Shown here: positions 45,913 through 59,325 of the stretch, piece by piece
Numbering within the stretch: the stretch's first letter is position 1
Layout: each line of letters opens with the position of its first letter
Assembly (NCBI GenBank): GCA_009733575.1
Contig: ML769386.1
Span: forward strand, 542,033 to 606,032
DNA: 64,000 nt
Reading direction: 5' to 3'
From: Gymnopus androsaceus JB14
Taxonomy: Eukaryota > Basidiomycota > Agaricomycetes > Agaricales > Omphalotaceae
Position numbers and translations under genes: made by a program
The notes under the pieces: model-generated
What the model was told of the DNA's origin: nothing
Seen by the model: only the letters and a program-made list of their open reading frames with translations
The model's database searches: none

Positions 45913-48900
45913 CTAATGCGAGGAGGGAGGCGGCGGCGGTTTGCGAACCAAAACATGCGGAGGAGGTGTGGGAGTCATCACTGCTGCAGAGTAAAGTTCT
46001 TCGTCCGAAGAAGAAGGCGAAGAAGATAAGGTAGTGTCGGTAGAGTTCTCTTCATCGAATGGATTTTTTGAACGACTATACGAGAGCGAGTTTATCGAGG
46101 AAATAGGCAGAATGCCGTTTGGTAAATCTGAGATAAGAAGATTAATGGTAGTGTAAAAGATCTGGGTCATGAAGTAACTAACCCGGCGTATCCCACCACG
46201 ATTGTTCATCACTGCTCGGGGGAGGTACTGCAATGTAGAATCATCAGCAATTTACCATTCGATACACTCACTCGCAGCTTACGTTCATTCGAGAGGAAAT
46301 CGTCTGGTAATACCATCGAGGCAAGTTTGTTATCCAATTTTTCTCCCGGCGCAGTATGAAGAACGCTCTCCAATAGCAGGCGAGACAGTGCAGCTCGTTT
46401 CTCCGTATTGATGATGCGGACATTAGGTCGGAAGATAGCAAACACTGCCAATCGAGATTCAACGCGGTGTATTGCAATGTAGCTAACAACTCACCTGGTT
46501 TGTGATCAGAGCCTTTAAGCTCAGCCCTTGAATACGCAGATAGATCTAGTTGATGTCCACGATACAGTATACGATCTGTTTAGCATTTAAGATTAGGAAA
46601 GGCCAGCAAGTGAAGATTGACCGCACCGGTCCAAGCAGGGATCCTCATTTTCTCACTCGTATCGTAGTTGTCCGTGCCCAAGTCGTACCGGTATGTGGGT
46701 TTAAAGAGCAGAGGCCCCTCGTCATATCCCGAAAATGCCATGCCCGAGTCAATAGCATGCTTGAGCTACGAGACAGTCAATTGCAAGCGAGAAAGCATAC
46801 TCGAAATGAATTTACCTGATCAGCAGCAAGTAAAGCATCGAATGAACTAGATTGCGCCAAAGACCTGACGACCTCGTTTTCAAGATCGATTCGATAATTG
46901 GTGTCGGCAAGCCATACGATGTTCCTATAAAGCATATCAACATGGTGCAGAAGGCATATACCAAAGATACTATTTACTCGTGGCTTGAGATCGTTCTCCC
47001 TTTGAGAAAGTGCAGACCCGTTTCTATCGTACGGTAATCGGCGTTTCTTTCCTCTACGTTTGCATGACCAGCGGCAAGATGCGCAGTGACGAAGCAGAAG
47101 CTTGTATCGTGGTATTGTAGACGAATACCAACAGCGCCCTTGTTTCCAGACATGCCTCTGAGACCAGTCTACAATTCAGATGATGTTGGTAGAGTATTTC
47201 GTCATTTGTCTTACGCTCACGCACCTTCCTTGTAGTAGCCTCGACGTTGCGGATGACTGCAGTGAGTCTCGATTTTACCAGAACCAGAAGAGCAGTGCCG
47301 ACCAGCTGGAATGTACAGTTGAAAAATATTCGTCTAGAGAAGGTTGCATGCACTGACCTGCTCACTCCGTAGTAAGACATAGTCAGACTTTTTTTTAGGA
47401 CGACGATCCAGTGTTTCCAAAATTTTCATTTCCCAAATGCGCCTGTCAATGACGATCATCTTCAGTATTGATCACCCGAAAAAAGAGTCGACTCTTACCG
47501 CTTTTCTGGGTCGGTTTGAACTATTTGCTGAGCAGTAAGGGGAACGATCTCCTGGAATCCGAGTACAAACATATCTGGACTAGAAAATTTGGGCTTAGTT
47601 CGGTAGTAGGAACCTTTCAATTGATGACGGGAAATTCACTCCTCGAAGGCTGAGAATGGAGTTATTAGTAGGCACGACTGTGGGAGTTCGGGGTGGGCTC
47701 ACTCTCTCTCGGAAATAGCCAGGGAAGCAGGGACTCTGATGGTGGCTATAATGAAGATTCCTCGAGATCAACACATCAAATCGGTTCAGAGCATACGGGC
47801 ACCTACTCGACCATTCAAATTCCAAGTGCCTACAAAGATGACGCATCGCTTTGTATGTGAATATTCCCGCACTCGCTGCTCTAAAGCAGTACGAACGGAA
47901 TCGTGGATAGGATCGAAGATGGTGACTTGTTTTTGAGTACTCATGTTACCCTACACAAAGTAAGCCACGATATCGGCGAGAGGCACGGGCATACGCAGCG
48001 GCGCAACTCACCAGAAACATATCGATTGCGGTTTGCTTCCCCTTGTCCTGGAAGTTGTTGATGTATGCCCGCGAAACGCTTTTAGTAGCATCTGAAAGAA
48101 CACCTGTAATCTTTTCGTCAACAGAGCGTTCTAAATTACACCCGAGAACTGAGGTACAAACCAGCTAGAGTTCGCTTTCCGCTTCGTGTAAAGCTGGTGT
48201 TTAAAGCGCCCGTTCCTGCATAAATCTTGGATAGTGCATCCCCATTCTCTGCCCAAAGCTCGCCATGATGCAGCCATAGAGCATTTGAATGTATCCACTC
48301 CCGGCGAACTAGCATCAGATACTGTTCCAAGGTAGTCCGAGATAGGATATCTTGTACAAAGTTGGTGCGGTCAAGACTAGTGCAAGAATATTTAGTTTAT
48401 CCTCAGTTACTGTGATAGATGCCTACCAGTCGAGACAATTGGTTCTGAATATGCCTCGTTGGTTCGTGACTACATCATCAGAGCTAGCGTCGCACATAGT
48501 GAACCCAAATGAATCGACATGGTCGGTGATAGCTTCCATACGCCTTACGCTTCAAGTCAGCGAAATATTAAAACTGCATGATAGGAATCTACCTGAGCTC
48601 TCGCATTACACTGTCATGTCCTCCGATTCTGACTTGGGAGTGGAAGTCAAAGTGAGTAATGCTTACCCCATCACCGAGAACTCCTCGAGCAATTTGAAGA
48701 TGACGGTCGTAAGTGCTGCTTAAAATGGCTTCGTTTTCTTTTGTTCCGAGTAGATTTATAGCATGGATTGTACCATACTCCTCCGTCAAATGGCCAAAAT
48801 GCCGTTCAAAGGCAGGCTGCGATGCATGCGGTCGAGTGATTTGTATGCGCTGCCCAAAAGTCTGAAGGCCTTGCTGTTCCCAGAATACTGCGAAAGGACA

Positions 48901-50027
48901 TAAATTGCCATAATTTTTTCATTTTGAATTGCAACGGAATACATACAAGGAACACTGCCTCGAATCTGTACATAGCTAACACAGTGCTGGTCAGTGCTAA
49001 ATAATGTTTCGGTCTGCAGAATTCTTAGAGGAAATACGCATAAGAAATAACAATAGGGACAAACCTCCACAAAATTAGCGCAATTTCCGTCGTCATCAAC
49101 ACCTCTCGTGTTGAATCTTGTCCCTGCACGCTTCCATCCAAGTCGGGATATGAGCGAAAGTGTGGCGATGGCTTTGAATCATATATTATAGCAGGAAATT
49201 ATTTTAGGACAGTCGAATCACTCACTAGGTGCTCCATTCGTAGGCGGTGCGGGAAGCGCCATTGAGGAAACGCCCACATAACCTTGAATTGCCAGGATCT
49301 TAAAACGAATGAATAAAAGGCCAAGTTGGACGAGAGGATCGGAACAAACGGTAAACTGGCAGTGATCAAAGTCATCGCGTTCATGGGGATCCAGACGGTC
49401 CCGGAAATCAAGCAGACTGCGTGCTATGAAGTCATTCCAGATAAAGGTGGAATCTCTGGGCTCTCGCGCAAGTCTCCGAGCCAATCTTGAGGATATATCC
49501 CATTCAGAAGCATAGTAGAATGACCCCGAAGACAAAATTTTGATCAGCGATGTGCATGGATGTTCGTACGCTTGAGGATTGTTGTAGTTCTCCCGGTCTG
49601 AGCTGTCAGCATTCCCTGGCGCGTCTACGTCATCCCAAAGGGATGTTGTGAGACTGTAGAACGCGACTTCATGTATACGAGCGACAGTCTCAGGAACTGT
49701 CCTCGAGGGTCGAGTATTTCCTACTTCAACCGCGCTGGTAACAACCACCAGAAATAAATCTACAGCGATTCATTAGAGATAAGATAGGAAAGCAAAGATT
49801 TCGAGCTGACCATTCTCGACAGATATCATCCCAAGGCAACCCTTCACTCCTCTCTGCGTTAGCTTGACAACATTAGAAAGATCGACCTCATCCTTTGGCA
49901 AGAATTCGACCACAGCTTGGGTATTGCTTGCGCCAGCGCGAAAGACAAGTGCTCTCTTCGGCTTTTCGACTTCAGAAGTAGTAACCAAAATCAATGTCCT
50001 CGGGTTACTGCCCAGATACAAGTACAT
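45913..50027 (-). CDS. Synaptojanin-like phosphoinositide phosphatase (Sac1 + 5-phosphatase)
   Basis: A two-domain lipid phosphatase of the Inp51/52/53 group, acting on PI(4,5)P2 and other phosphoinositides in endocytosis and membrane traffic. Start [19 protein letters not shown] at 50027, as in Sac-domain proteins. The Sac1 part has [20 protein letters not shown] and the catalytic CX5R in [18 protein letters not shown] (spliced near 48370-48450). The 5-phosphatase begins at [13 protein letters not shown] (about 47800) and has [24 protein letters not shown] and SDHKPVFAIF. A Pro-rich tail ([16 protein letters not shown]) follows, usual for SH3-type partners. The stop is at 45915-45913. Ten or more short introns. 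Family firm; which Inp paralogue is unknown. Confidence 0.93.
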
Positions 50028-50195
50028 GAGAGGAAGAGAGAACTCCTGTATGGGGTCAAGCGCTCTAGAAGCGCTTCTCTGGGCGCTTAGTCGGAGTAGT
50101 TCAAGCAAAGTTCAAGTGTCAACACTGAACAGTGAACATTTCTGTACATTTATATTGCGATCCACTGATCTACTTCTTCTTAGTATATACATACA

Positions 50196-52411
50196 CTACT
50201 GAGACGTTTCAACAGAAACCTTTCCATTTGGTAATTCTCCTAGCTTGCTGGCAGACGCGCCACGATAATGAATGAGGTTGGGGAAAGGCGAGTAGACATA
50301 CTGCGTGTCGATTAGATTTTTCCAAGCAAGAACAGCGCTCACTCACGTCGCGGTAGGCGCCCTGCAATCTCATTCTCATTAGGCACTTACCGGGAACAAC
50401 TGAACTTGTTGAAGGATCCAACCAGGCTTTGTATAATCCATGATCGGCAGGTATAATCTCCTTCAGGCGGCGTCTGAGCATATCCCAACCGGAGCCGTCA
50501 TAATGCATCCCAAGTACACGAATTAACCGTTGGATATGATTATTGATGAAGGTGTGGTAGAATTTTGGGTAGGTTTCTTCCACGGTTGCCGTTGCAACGC
50601 AATGGCCTTCAAGGAACTTGAATTCAGTTCCTATGGATTTCACCAACGTAGGAGGATGGACGCGAAGACCCCCAAGATCTCGAATGACAAACCCTAGGAG
50701 GCGCCCAGTGGTCACGTCAAATCTTGCGAGTACATTCTGAGCATGGGCTTCAAATGCAACGCCATTGTGGATGAGAGGAGGGATCAAAGCCTCGCAAGCA
50801 AGCTGAATGTAACTAACGTCGAAATCATTAGCCAAAAGAGGGATCGATTCAGCCTGAGTGACAGTGGCTTACCGGTCTAAAAACTCTACTTTCTTTTCGA
50901 CTGTATCCAAGCTAAACGCATGCTCCATCGCAGAAACTCCCTTTGGAATGTCGCTGTAACCTGACTCTAGCAAAGCCGCACACACCACGACATTTTCATC
51001 TTGGTTAGGTTGGAAGCATTCCCGCAAAATGGCAGTAAAATGTTTTGCGAGGTCTGGCTCCACCCCACGGTACACAGCGCTAGCAGGTTCGCGCTCAATA
51101 GTCAGCAGTTCTGGGTTGATTGCGAGCTTGGGAACAACTACCTCAGAGAACCGAGGGCCAAAATCAGCGGTATAATGCGAGATAGTTCTCAAAGCGGAAG
51201 ATATGGTGACGCCTACGGAGAGCTTTAAACTCATGCCTGAAAGTCCAGGAACCAACAGCGTTCTAAACGTCCAATTAGCTCCCATCATTGCCTTCTAAAT
51301 TGTCCCTACCTTGTGCTGGACTGGGCAGAAGCCGCCATATTGATACGGGGATCAAGGGCATGAGCATCTGAAAATTTGGCAAGAATTGCATTGACTTGAA
51401 TTTCGTGAACGGGCATGATGACCATGGAATCGTCATCGGGCAGTCTAAGACCCACGGACTGAGCTGCTGCAGAAGCCAGCGGCTTAATACTGGCTTCAAA
51501 GTCCCCCAATATATTCAGGCTAGACCTTGGGACAAGGACAAAATAAATTTTAGGATGCATCCAATCATACAAAGGCATGTCGAAGGGTAACATTCGTGCA
51601 CGATGCATCTCGATACAGTGGATAAGAATAGAGAAACACAGAAAATTAATTACTTACTGGATGGGTTGGATGGCCCTCGACAAGGCTTTGCTCCCATTCA
51701 ATGGATGAACTACGTATAGAAGGGCATGTAGGCGGATTTTCGTATGCGATTTCTGTGCGTCCTATCAGCTTCATCGCGGACCTATTGAGATCCGACTTAC
51801 TTTGCCAATGAAGAGAGCTAGCCAATTCATTTTGGATGGAAGTTCTTTGCTCTACTGGAAGCACCAATTCGCCCGCGAAACGAGACCAAAGCAAAATAGG
51901 ATCTCCAATTGGTGAAAGAGACGTGTTTACATCAAGCTTCCAAGGCGGAGGCACAAGAACAGAAAATACGAGGCCATGGAACTCGTTTTCGCGAATCTAG
52001 CTTCCAATTTAATACCTGAAATTGCTGCAGAGAGAAGATCGAGGAGCTTACAGGTCCAGCGTGTTCTATGAGCTCGTAGACCTCAGGAAGCATGTCAAGG
52101 GGATCGACAAGAGCGACAGGGCTGCCATGCCTTTGGGGAAGGCTCGGTCTGAGCACTGGTTCACGATAAAGTGGGACGATTGCATAGATGTCAGAAGCTA
52201 CGAGAGCTCTACATATGCTGGGTTGTTCCGAGATTAGATTTGTCGAAAGCACCACCATGATCCCTACTGCTGGAGTGCGGTCATTCGGTGGGAATGGAAG
52301 GTAGAAGGCTCGCAGTAGAGCTTCCGTAACTAGACATGAAAGAAGACGAGACCAGATCGCATATGCTGCGCGCGAATCTAGCGAAAGCGGGGAGGGTTCC
52401 AAAGGTATCAT
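50196..52411 (-). CDS. IucA/IucC-type NIS siderophore synthetase
   Basis: An NRPS-independent siderophore synthetase that joins carboxylates (often citrate) with amines or hydroxylamines using ATP. Starts near MIPLEPSPLSLDSRAAYAIW (52411). Diagnostic motifs: EGHPTHP followed by HRARMLPFDM, the ATP/citrate-site segment; SMVIMPVHEIQVNAILAKF; KLSVGVTISSALRTI (matching the K-x-S-x-(G/N)-I pattern); and FEAHAQNVLARFDVTTGRL with IRDLGGLRV. A FhuF-like C-terminal helical part follows (FNNHIQRLIRVLG type). It ends KLGELPNGKVSVETSQ. Introns are short and GT-AG. The product cannot be told from sequence. The nearest gene upstream is a cytochrome P450, 1.5 kb away and divergent. Confidence 0.92.
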
Positions 52412-53944
52412 TGGATGGATGACGGTGATCGTTGGAAAAAAGCAAGTTGGCTGGAGATCGGGTTATGGATTCAGAATACGGAAGGTGGCCTTTTTAAGCG
52501 GGTTCTTCCCCAACGGTTCCGGATCAATGAAAAAATTGTGGCCTATATTGAAATGCGAAAAAGTATTTCTGAACGTCCTATCACTGCTATGTCAAATATA
52601 TACTCGAATGCTCCATATACCTCTGAGTACTTACTAGTTTCGGCAGAACGTGGCATGCCAATAGCCCCCATCAGATGAAGCAGGAACAATCTCGCGCGAA
52701 TGAACTGGAAATAAGGTCGATGGAGACAGAACGAGAGCTGGAGTGATAATTATGCCGTATGCCGGCTGCGGTATCAGATAATCCTTGTCAGATAAGACAA
52801 CGGGTACATCTTCGGTCCTAGCGACAGGAGTACCTTACAAGACATGACAAGAAGAATACCCTGATCTGTCCTTGCCATCTCCATTCGTTTGGCAGAAGTA
52901 TACGCTTGTCGTGCCGCGCCTTTCGGAACGTTTCTTGGTCAATTAAGCCCGGTAAAACAAGTCGGGGCTTGCTTTACGGTCTCAAGAGTGCGAAGCGAGC
53001 CCGAGTATTTATTGTTATTTATTCGCCCGAAAGAAAGAACAAAGGCAGGCAACATGCAGAACCAGAGAAAACGAGAGAGGGCCTGCATCATTGCTGAAGG
53101 ACGCTGTTGAAGTTGAGAAAGAAAGCTAATCTGAATAGAATTGAATTCGAAAAGCTCGCTTGATTGAGGAAAATCGGAGATTGTCTGGTCGTAAGGCTGA
53201 CCTGCGATAAATTCTAATTAGCAGAGACATTAGGTTGCTTGAATCGGGACCTACCAAGGAATTGTACATGGTAAAACAATATGAATGATTGTCAGAGGTA
53301 CTAGATCTTGGAATACTGTCGCGTTTCGAGCACAAGTTCGCGTAGCCGTCCCGAGCTAGGCAACTTTTTAAAAAGAAGTACTTAGTTGAACTTCAAATTT
53401 TACAGCATAAGTACCGCCCAATATGGAGGCGCCACTGTGCACGAGCAAAAAGCGTGAATGATGATTCTGCTTTGCATAGGATGTCGTGCATTGTCGTGTG
53501 CTCGATGAGCTACTGCGTTAACAAGCCAATGTTAGTCTCTCTCACCAGACTGATATCCCTTCCTAAACTGCAGCTCTACCATCATCCACGGGCACAATCC
53601 CACACCGTATGCAGCCTGGAGGAGTTAATCCCAGGCGTCTTGGTACTACCTGTAATCGCGTTAATTATAACAGAGTTATATTAAAAAACGCCTGGGCCTG
53701 AACTCTCAGGTCAGACGCCGGCGTGTACGCGTTAGCGCCCGCTCTTAATCATGAATCCTTAGTCTGGCTTCATAATTAATCCATTCTAGTTGTCGGTCTG
53801 CCTCAGCTGGCAAAGAAAGGGCCGCCTAATCTCTCCTGCTGGTTTGACCTGCTGATGCTAATTCAAATTGCTCGCGCGAATATTCACATGTTTCTGGTGA
53901 CTTGGAGCTGAAACTTTTTTCCCGAAAGATGTCGAACTTGAACC
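52412..53944. other. Divergent intergenic region
   Basis: This is the gap between the siderophore synthetase and P450 start codons. Two or three short frames (for example at 52889-53110) lack any recognisable feature. Iron-regulated or other promoter elements may lie here; GATA cores are present but are too short to be significant by eye. No RNA gene or repeat seen. Confidence 0.4.
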
Positions 53945-56337
53945 ATGTCCCCAACCACTACGCTGGCTGGAATAGTCGAGGCTGTTTCTGCAACGGTCCT
54001 CTCGTTCCCTATCTTCCAGCTTGTGATACTTGTCGGAATAGGTGAGCAGGAATGATTCGTAAGAAAAAGGCATGTTAATGGGTTTTTCTATTAGGCCTAG
54101 CCAGCTTTGCCATTCTCTATCAACTCGTTTTATATCCATTCTATCTCTCCCCTCTCCGCCATCTTGCTGGGCCGCCTCTAGGTCCAAATCTTGTTATCGG
54201 TAAGAAATACACACCAGTGGTGTTCTCTAAACTGACATAACCATACAGGACGTTTTGCTGATATTCTCAACGGAGAAGCTGGGATCCCTCAACGAGATTG
54301 GGTCAAGAAATATGGCAAAGTTGTTCGTGTTGTCGGTCCTATAGGCTTGCAGCGAGTCATCTTTGCCGGAGGCGAAGCTCTACAAAAGATTCTTGTCACC
54401 TAATTGGATCTCTAATCCCCGAGTAAGAACAAGATCTCACTCACTTTGTCGGGAGCGAAAGCTAATGAATTCGTTTTAGCCTGCATTCATGCGAGAAATT
54501 CTCGGAATGGTGGCCGGGTACGGGCTTTTAACCGTCACTGGTAATCGCCATAAACAGATGAGAAAGGCGATGAACCCTGCGTTCTCTATTCCCAATTTGA
54601 CAGCTCGTGAGCGGGGTTAACCCAGTTGTGTTTCTATCTAATGGGTTCACTACAGAGACGGATATGTATTATGAGGCTATTGACGGGTAAGCGCATCCCC
54701 ACTTTTGTAATACTTTTGGCTTAATCTCCGTAGCCTCCTTGATATCTTGAACTCTCGCATTACTGAGGTTGAAAAGACACAAGTGGGACAAGGACGCATT
54801 GAAATCATGTACGAATGGAGTATGTTTCCCTTGCACCTCTGAACGTGTCATGTTTTTGAACGTCTTGGACAGTGAGCAAAGTTACGCTCGATATCATCAC
54901 TATTACCGCGTTCGGTTATGAGGCTGATTCGCTTCACAATCCTGACAATGAGTTGGCAGAAGCGTATGAAGAGCTTATCTCCCTTCAAACGGGTACGTGG
55001 ATTTTATCTGCTCACAGTTGTAGCTTACATGATTTTCAAGGTCGGAACCTTGCTCGTTTTATTGCAATTCTTTCCATTCCCGGTGTATCAACATTTCTTA
55101 GTTCCGAATTTGCTTGGAGACATCGAAAAACTATTGCTAAACTCCCATTCTTATGTATGTCACCTTTTCTCGTTGCGTACTGTATATGAAATGTATGCTG
55201 AAATGTACTTTACAGCCCAAGCAGCAATCCTCATGGATGCGATGCATCGTATTAAAGCCGTTTCGTCTGCTATTCTACAAGAAAAGCTGGCGGAGGCCGA
55301 ACATTCAGAGAACAATGAGGACACAGCCGCGAAGAAGGATATCATGAGTTTACTAATTCGGGCTCGTATGGCAGACCAAAAGGCCCAAAAATCTGTCGCT
55401 GGTGGGATCGGAGCTGCCCCGTATGCAATGAGTGACACGGAGATGATGGACCAGGTGGTGAGTGCAACTGCTTGACATTTCTGATCGAGCCTTACATTCG
55501 GTAGTTAACTTTCCTCGGCGCTGGGCACGAGACAACTGCATCCGGATTAGCGTGGACTCTCTGGTTACTGGCTAAGGATCCCATCGCGCAGCAGAGGCTT
55601 CGCGAGGAAGTTACACCTCTTCTTGAGGTGTCACCCGATGGCAAAAGGAAAGTACGACCGGGATACCGGGAACTGAAAGATCTAGTTTGGCTGGATTGCG
55701 TCGTGTACGAAATTTACCTCTGTATGTACTTCCTTGAAAAACTGACCTTTATCCATAGGCAGGAATCTCTCCGACTATATCCTCCCATACCAATGACCTT
55801 CAGACAAGCAGCTACCACGGACTACGTCGATGGTGTTCTGATCCCCAAGGGAACCCTCTACTACATTCCGGTGAGTATGATCTCCAGTGCTCACCATATT
55901 CTCGTATCAATCTTATTCCTGTAGATCCGAGTCGTCAACACACTCAAAGACGTCTGGGGCGAGGATGCAGAAGAGTACGTCGCCGCTTGGATTTCCATCT
56001 TGAGCATGTAGCGTGGTGACTGACTTTGCTAATAGATTCAATCCCTCACGTTGGCTGCCAACCACCACCCCGAGTCCATCAACGTTGACTTTTCTCGCTG
56101 GCCCTCACGCATGCATCGGAAAGACCATGGCGATCATCGAGATGAAAGCAGTTGTAGCAGCGCTCGTTGCAAACTTTGAGTTCTCTCCGGCGTTTGAGGG
56201 ACAACAGGCGGATCCTACTGCTGCTGTTACTATGAGTGAGTGATATAGCATTAATTCTTCAAGACTAGAGTTTCCTAATGGCATGTTTAGAACCAAGGGA
56301 TGGAATGCCGCTGCTGGTGAAGAAGATTGTTCAGTGA
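53945..56337 (+). CDS. Cytochrome P450 monooxygenase
   Basis: An ER-bound haem monooxygenase. N terminus MSPTTTLAGIVEAVSATVLS with a membrane anchor (FPIFQLVILVGIGLASFAIL). The I helix is LTFLGAGHETTASGLAWTLW, the K helix ESLRLYPPIPMTFRQ (ExxR) and the haem loop FLAGPHACIGKTMA (FxxGxxxCxG). It ends PRDGMPLLVKKIVQ at 56337. The gene has a dozen or so short introns. Two problems: one extra base near 54402 (KILVT then NWISNPR) shifts the frame, and between LDCVVYE and the ExxR the open frame contains an extra 17 residues or so with no clean GT-AG pair to remove them. The family is certain; the subfamily and substrate are unknown. It could be functional if the two problems are sequence errors. 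Confidence 0.88.
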
Positions 56338-56534
56338 GGTTACGGTACCCAAAGCTAATTACTTACTTGTGTATTCTGAAATTATGCATACTGTATATGT
56401 GTATATTATTCAAGCTTCGGCTTTTTCGGCTTGCATGCGCTCATGTGACTGTCCATGTTGCGTCACGTCTTGAGTTCATTCCTCTTCTCGCTCAGCAATT
56501 TAGGCGTTAGGCCTTTTACACTTAGTCTCCTCTG

Positions 56535-59325
56535 ATGTCTGCACAAATATACTCAAACCAACCAACAGGGCGACGTTTTCCTCTCTCAAGTGCCGCCAAC
56601 TATCAACCGCACCGACCCCATGAAGCTCAACCAAAACCTAAAGCACCTTCGCCACCCCTTCCAAGACAGAAAGCGACTCCTCCTTCTCCTCCGAGTATAA
56701 TTAGAGATAAACACGGCAGTCTCGAATTCCAAAAAATCGGGTTCTTGGGCGAGGTATGAATCATGCTTGACATTTCTGTTTCATTTCCAAGTAAACTATC
56801 AGGGAGGATTTGCTCGTGTATATGGAGTACAAGATGTTCGCGGAAACAGAGTGGCATGTAAAGTAGTAACGAACTTGGCAACGACGAAGACTAGGACCAA
56901 GGTGTGTTTGTGAAGCTCTCATTTTGATTATTTCACTTGACTCTGTCTTTATAGCTCTATGCTGAGATCAAAATTCACCAATCACTGAGTCACCCCAACA
57001 TTGTGGGCTTTCAAGAGTGTTTCGAAGGCGACGACAACGTTTACATGATCCTCGAATTGTGCACCAATCGGTTCCCTCATGGACATGCTACGTCGTCGTA
57101 AACGATTCACCGAACCCGAGACCCGCTTCTTCCTGGTTCAAATTATCGGTGCATGCCAGTACATGCACACTCACCAAGGTCATTCATCGTGATCTTAAAT
57201 TGGGGAACATTTTCCTTGACGGCAAGATGAACGTCAAGATTGGTGATTTCGGTCTCGCTGCCTTGATCGAAAATCCTGGTGAAAGGAAAAAGACGATCTG
57301 CGGAACACCAAACTATATTGCTCCTGAAGTTCTTTTTGACCAAACGAACGGCCACAGCTATGAAGTCGACATATGGTCCATTGGTGTCATTTTGTACACT
57401 CTACTCGTCGGTCGGCCACCTTTCCAAACAAAGGAAGTCAAAGCAATCTACAAGTACGTCCTCTCGACTGTTCGTTTATCATAAACATGAAAATTGATTT
57501 GGTTTTCTAGACGTATACGCGACAATGAATACGAATTCCCATCTGACCGCCCCATTGCCCCAGCATCCAAGGAATTGATCCAACTTATCCTCGCTCCTAA
57601 ACCAGAACAGCGTCCGGCTCTTTTAGACGCTGTTCACCACAGTTTCTTTACAACGGGAACTTTCCCGCCAAGCGTTCCAACCACCGCATACGACGTTATC
57701 CCAGACTTTCGAACAATAACCCGGAATGCCAGCGAAGCAAACTTTTGTCGGGTGCGACGGGCTGCACTTCTTGACGAAACTACCGTACCCTCCGCTTCTA
57801 CGGAGAGCGCTATGTCTGATGTCCCGGCGAGAAGTGTCCACCTATGCTATTGCTCAGCAAGAGAAAGAGTTCCAGCAAGCCGTCCAGCCGGGCTCTCCTC
57901 TCTCTGCGCTGCTCAAGTCAGCTAAGAGACCTTTGCTGAGAAGCAATGGCCCTCCTGATACAAAGGAAGCACCATTGTTCAGGAAACTGCAAGCTGCGTC
58001 CGCCAATCCTTCGCCTTTGAGACAAGGCTCGGGGCCTGGCTCAACGAGAGCTGTTGCCGCTAACGCATTAGGACATATTGCGGAGGAGGACGATGTGAAC
58101 GATGAGTTGGGGAAGAAGAGGAAGAATCGGGCGAAGGAGTTGGAAGCACAAAAGGCTAGGATTGTGGTGCAGATGGCCCCGGTAAGAGAGGAGGAGCAGA
58201 GATACGAAGCGAGAGCTGTGGACCAACATTGTCTTCCGGAGAGGAAGGAGGTTAAGAAGCCGAGTGTCAAGGAGAACCGTCTTCCAGGTCAGTCGTCGCG
58301 ATTTTCGGTTGCTGATTACTGAATCTCCCTGCTTATAGCCCTGGCTGCTCCCATTGCTGAGCCAAAGACACAACTAACCGGCTTTGATGCGGCGGCTCAT
58401 GTCCTCACTGTCGCATTCGAAGCTAAAGCAGCGGGTAGGCTGTTTAGGGACCCTCGCAAGAATACAAGTATACCGCTGCCCGAAGAGAAGCTCTTCATCG
58501 TTTCTTGGATAGATTATTGCCATAAATATGGCATGGGGTACGCTATGACCGACGGTAGCGTCGGAGTGTATTTCAACGATAGCTCCAGTATGGTCTTGAG
58601 TGCGGACAAACGGTGAGTTGGACATAAATATGACAAGATAACAAGTTCTGACTACGTTTTCCAGTCACTTTGATGTGGTTTCCGTGCGACGAAACGGGTC
58701 CGTCTATGTGAGGAAATCATACACTGTCGATGAGTTTCCGGACGACCTGCAACCAAAGGTCTACCTGTTGAAGCACTTTGAGCAATATATCATGGCTCGG
58801 CTTTATGGTGAATATGATTACACCTACGAAGACACTGAAAAGAAGAAGGGGATGCCCTGGGTAATGAACTATCTTCGAATGAAGCAAGTCATTTTATTCA
58901 AATTAAGCCACGATGTCCTCCAGGTATGTATACTTTACCCATATATGTCTATCACTCTCATGCTTTTCTAGTTCAACTTTTACGACCATTCAAAAATCAT
59001 CCTCTCCTCTTCAGGCCTCGTCGTGACGCACATTGACAAAAACTGCGTCCTTACTCGATGGACGCTTTCGGAAATCATGCGTACTGCATTGCGTATGGGG
59101 GCGTCAACGACAGTGGAATTTGACCAGGATGCTATCAAGTTTAACCAGAAGCTTGTGGACAAACTTAATTATTGCAAGGAAGTACTTGTCAGCATCCGGT
59201 CAGCTAATTCCAGTGGTGATGATGGAGAGGCTGCTGCTGCTCCAGCAGCTGCGCGCGCGGCGCCTTCTCTCGGTACTTCTGGTATGCGTTTGCAAGGTAA
59301 AAGCTCGAAAGCTTCGTTGAGATGA
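56535..59325 (+). CDS. PLO1: Polo-like kinase (Cdc5/Plo1 family)
   Basis: A mitotic serine/threonine kinase controlling spindle, mitotic exit and cytokinesis. N terminus [20 protein letters not shown] with a Pro-rich leader. The kinase domain has [38 protein letters not shown] (HRD), [10 protein letters not shown] (DFG), [13 protein letters not shown] (APE) and [12 protein letters not shown]. After a linker, two Polo boxes: [20 protein letters not shown] with [10 protein letters not shown], and [20 protein letters not shown]. Three single extra bases disturb the frame, near 57068 (CTN/GSLMDML), 57179 (HTHQ/VIHRDL) and between about 57800 and 57835 (before [12 protein letters not shown]). The order and identity of domains leave no doubt about the family. 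Confidence 0.93.
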
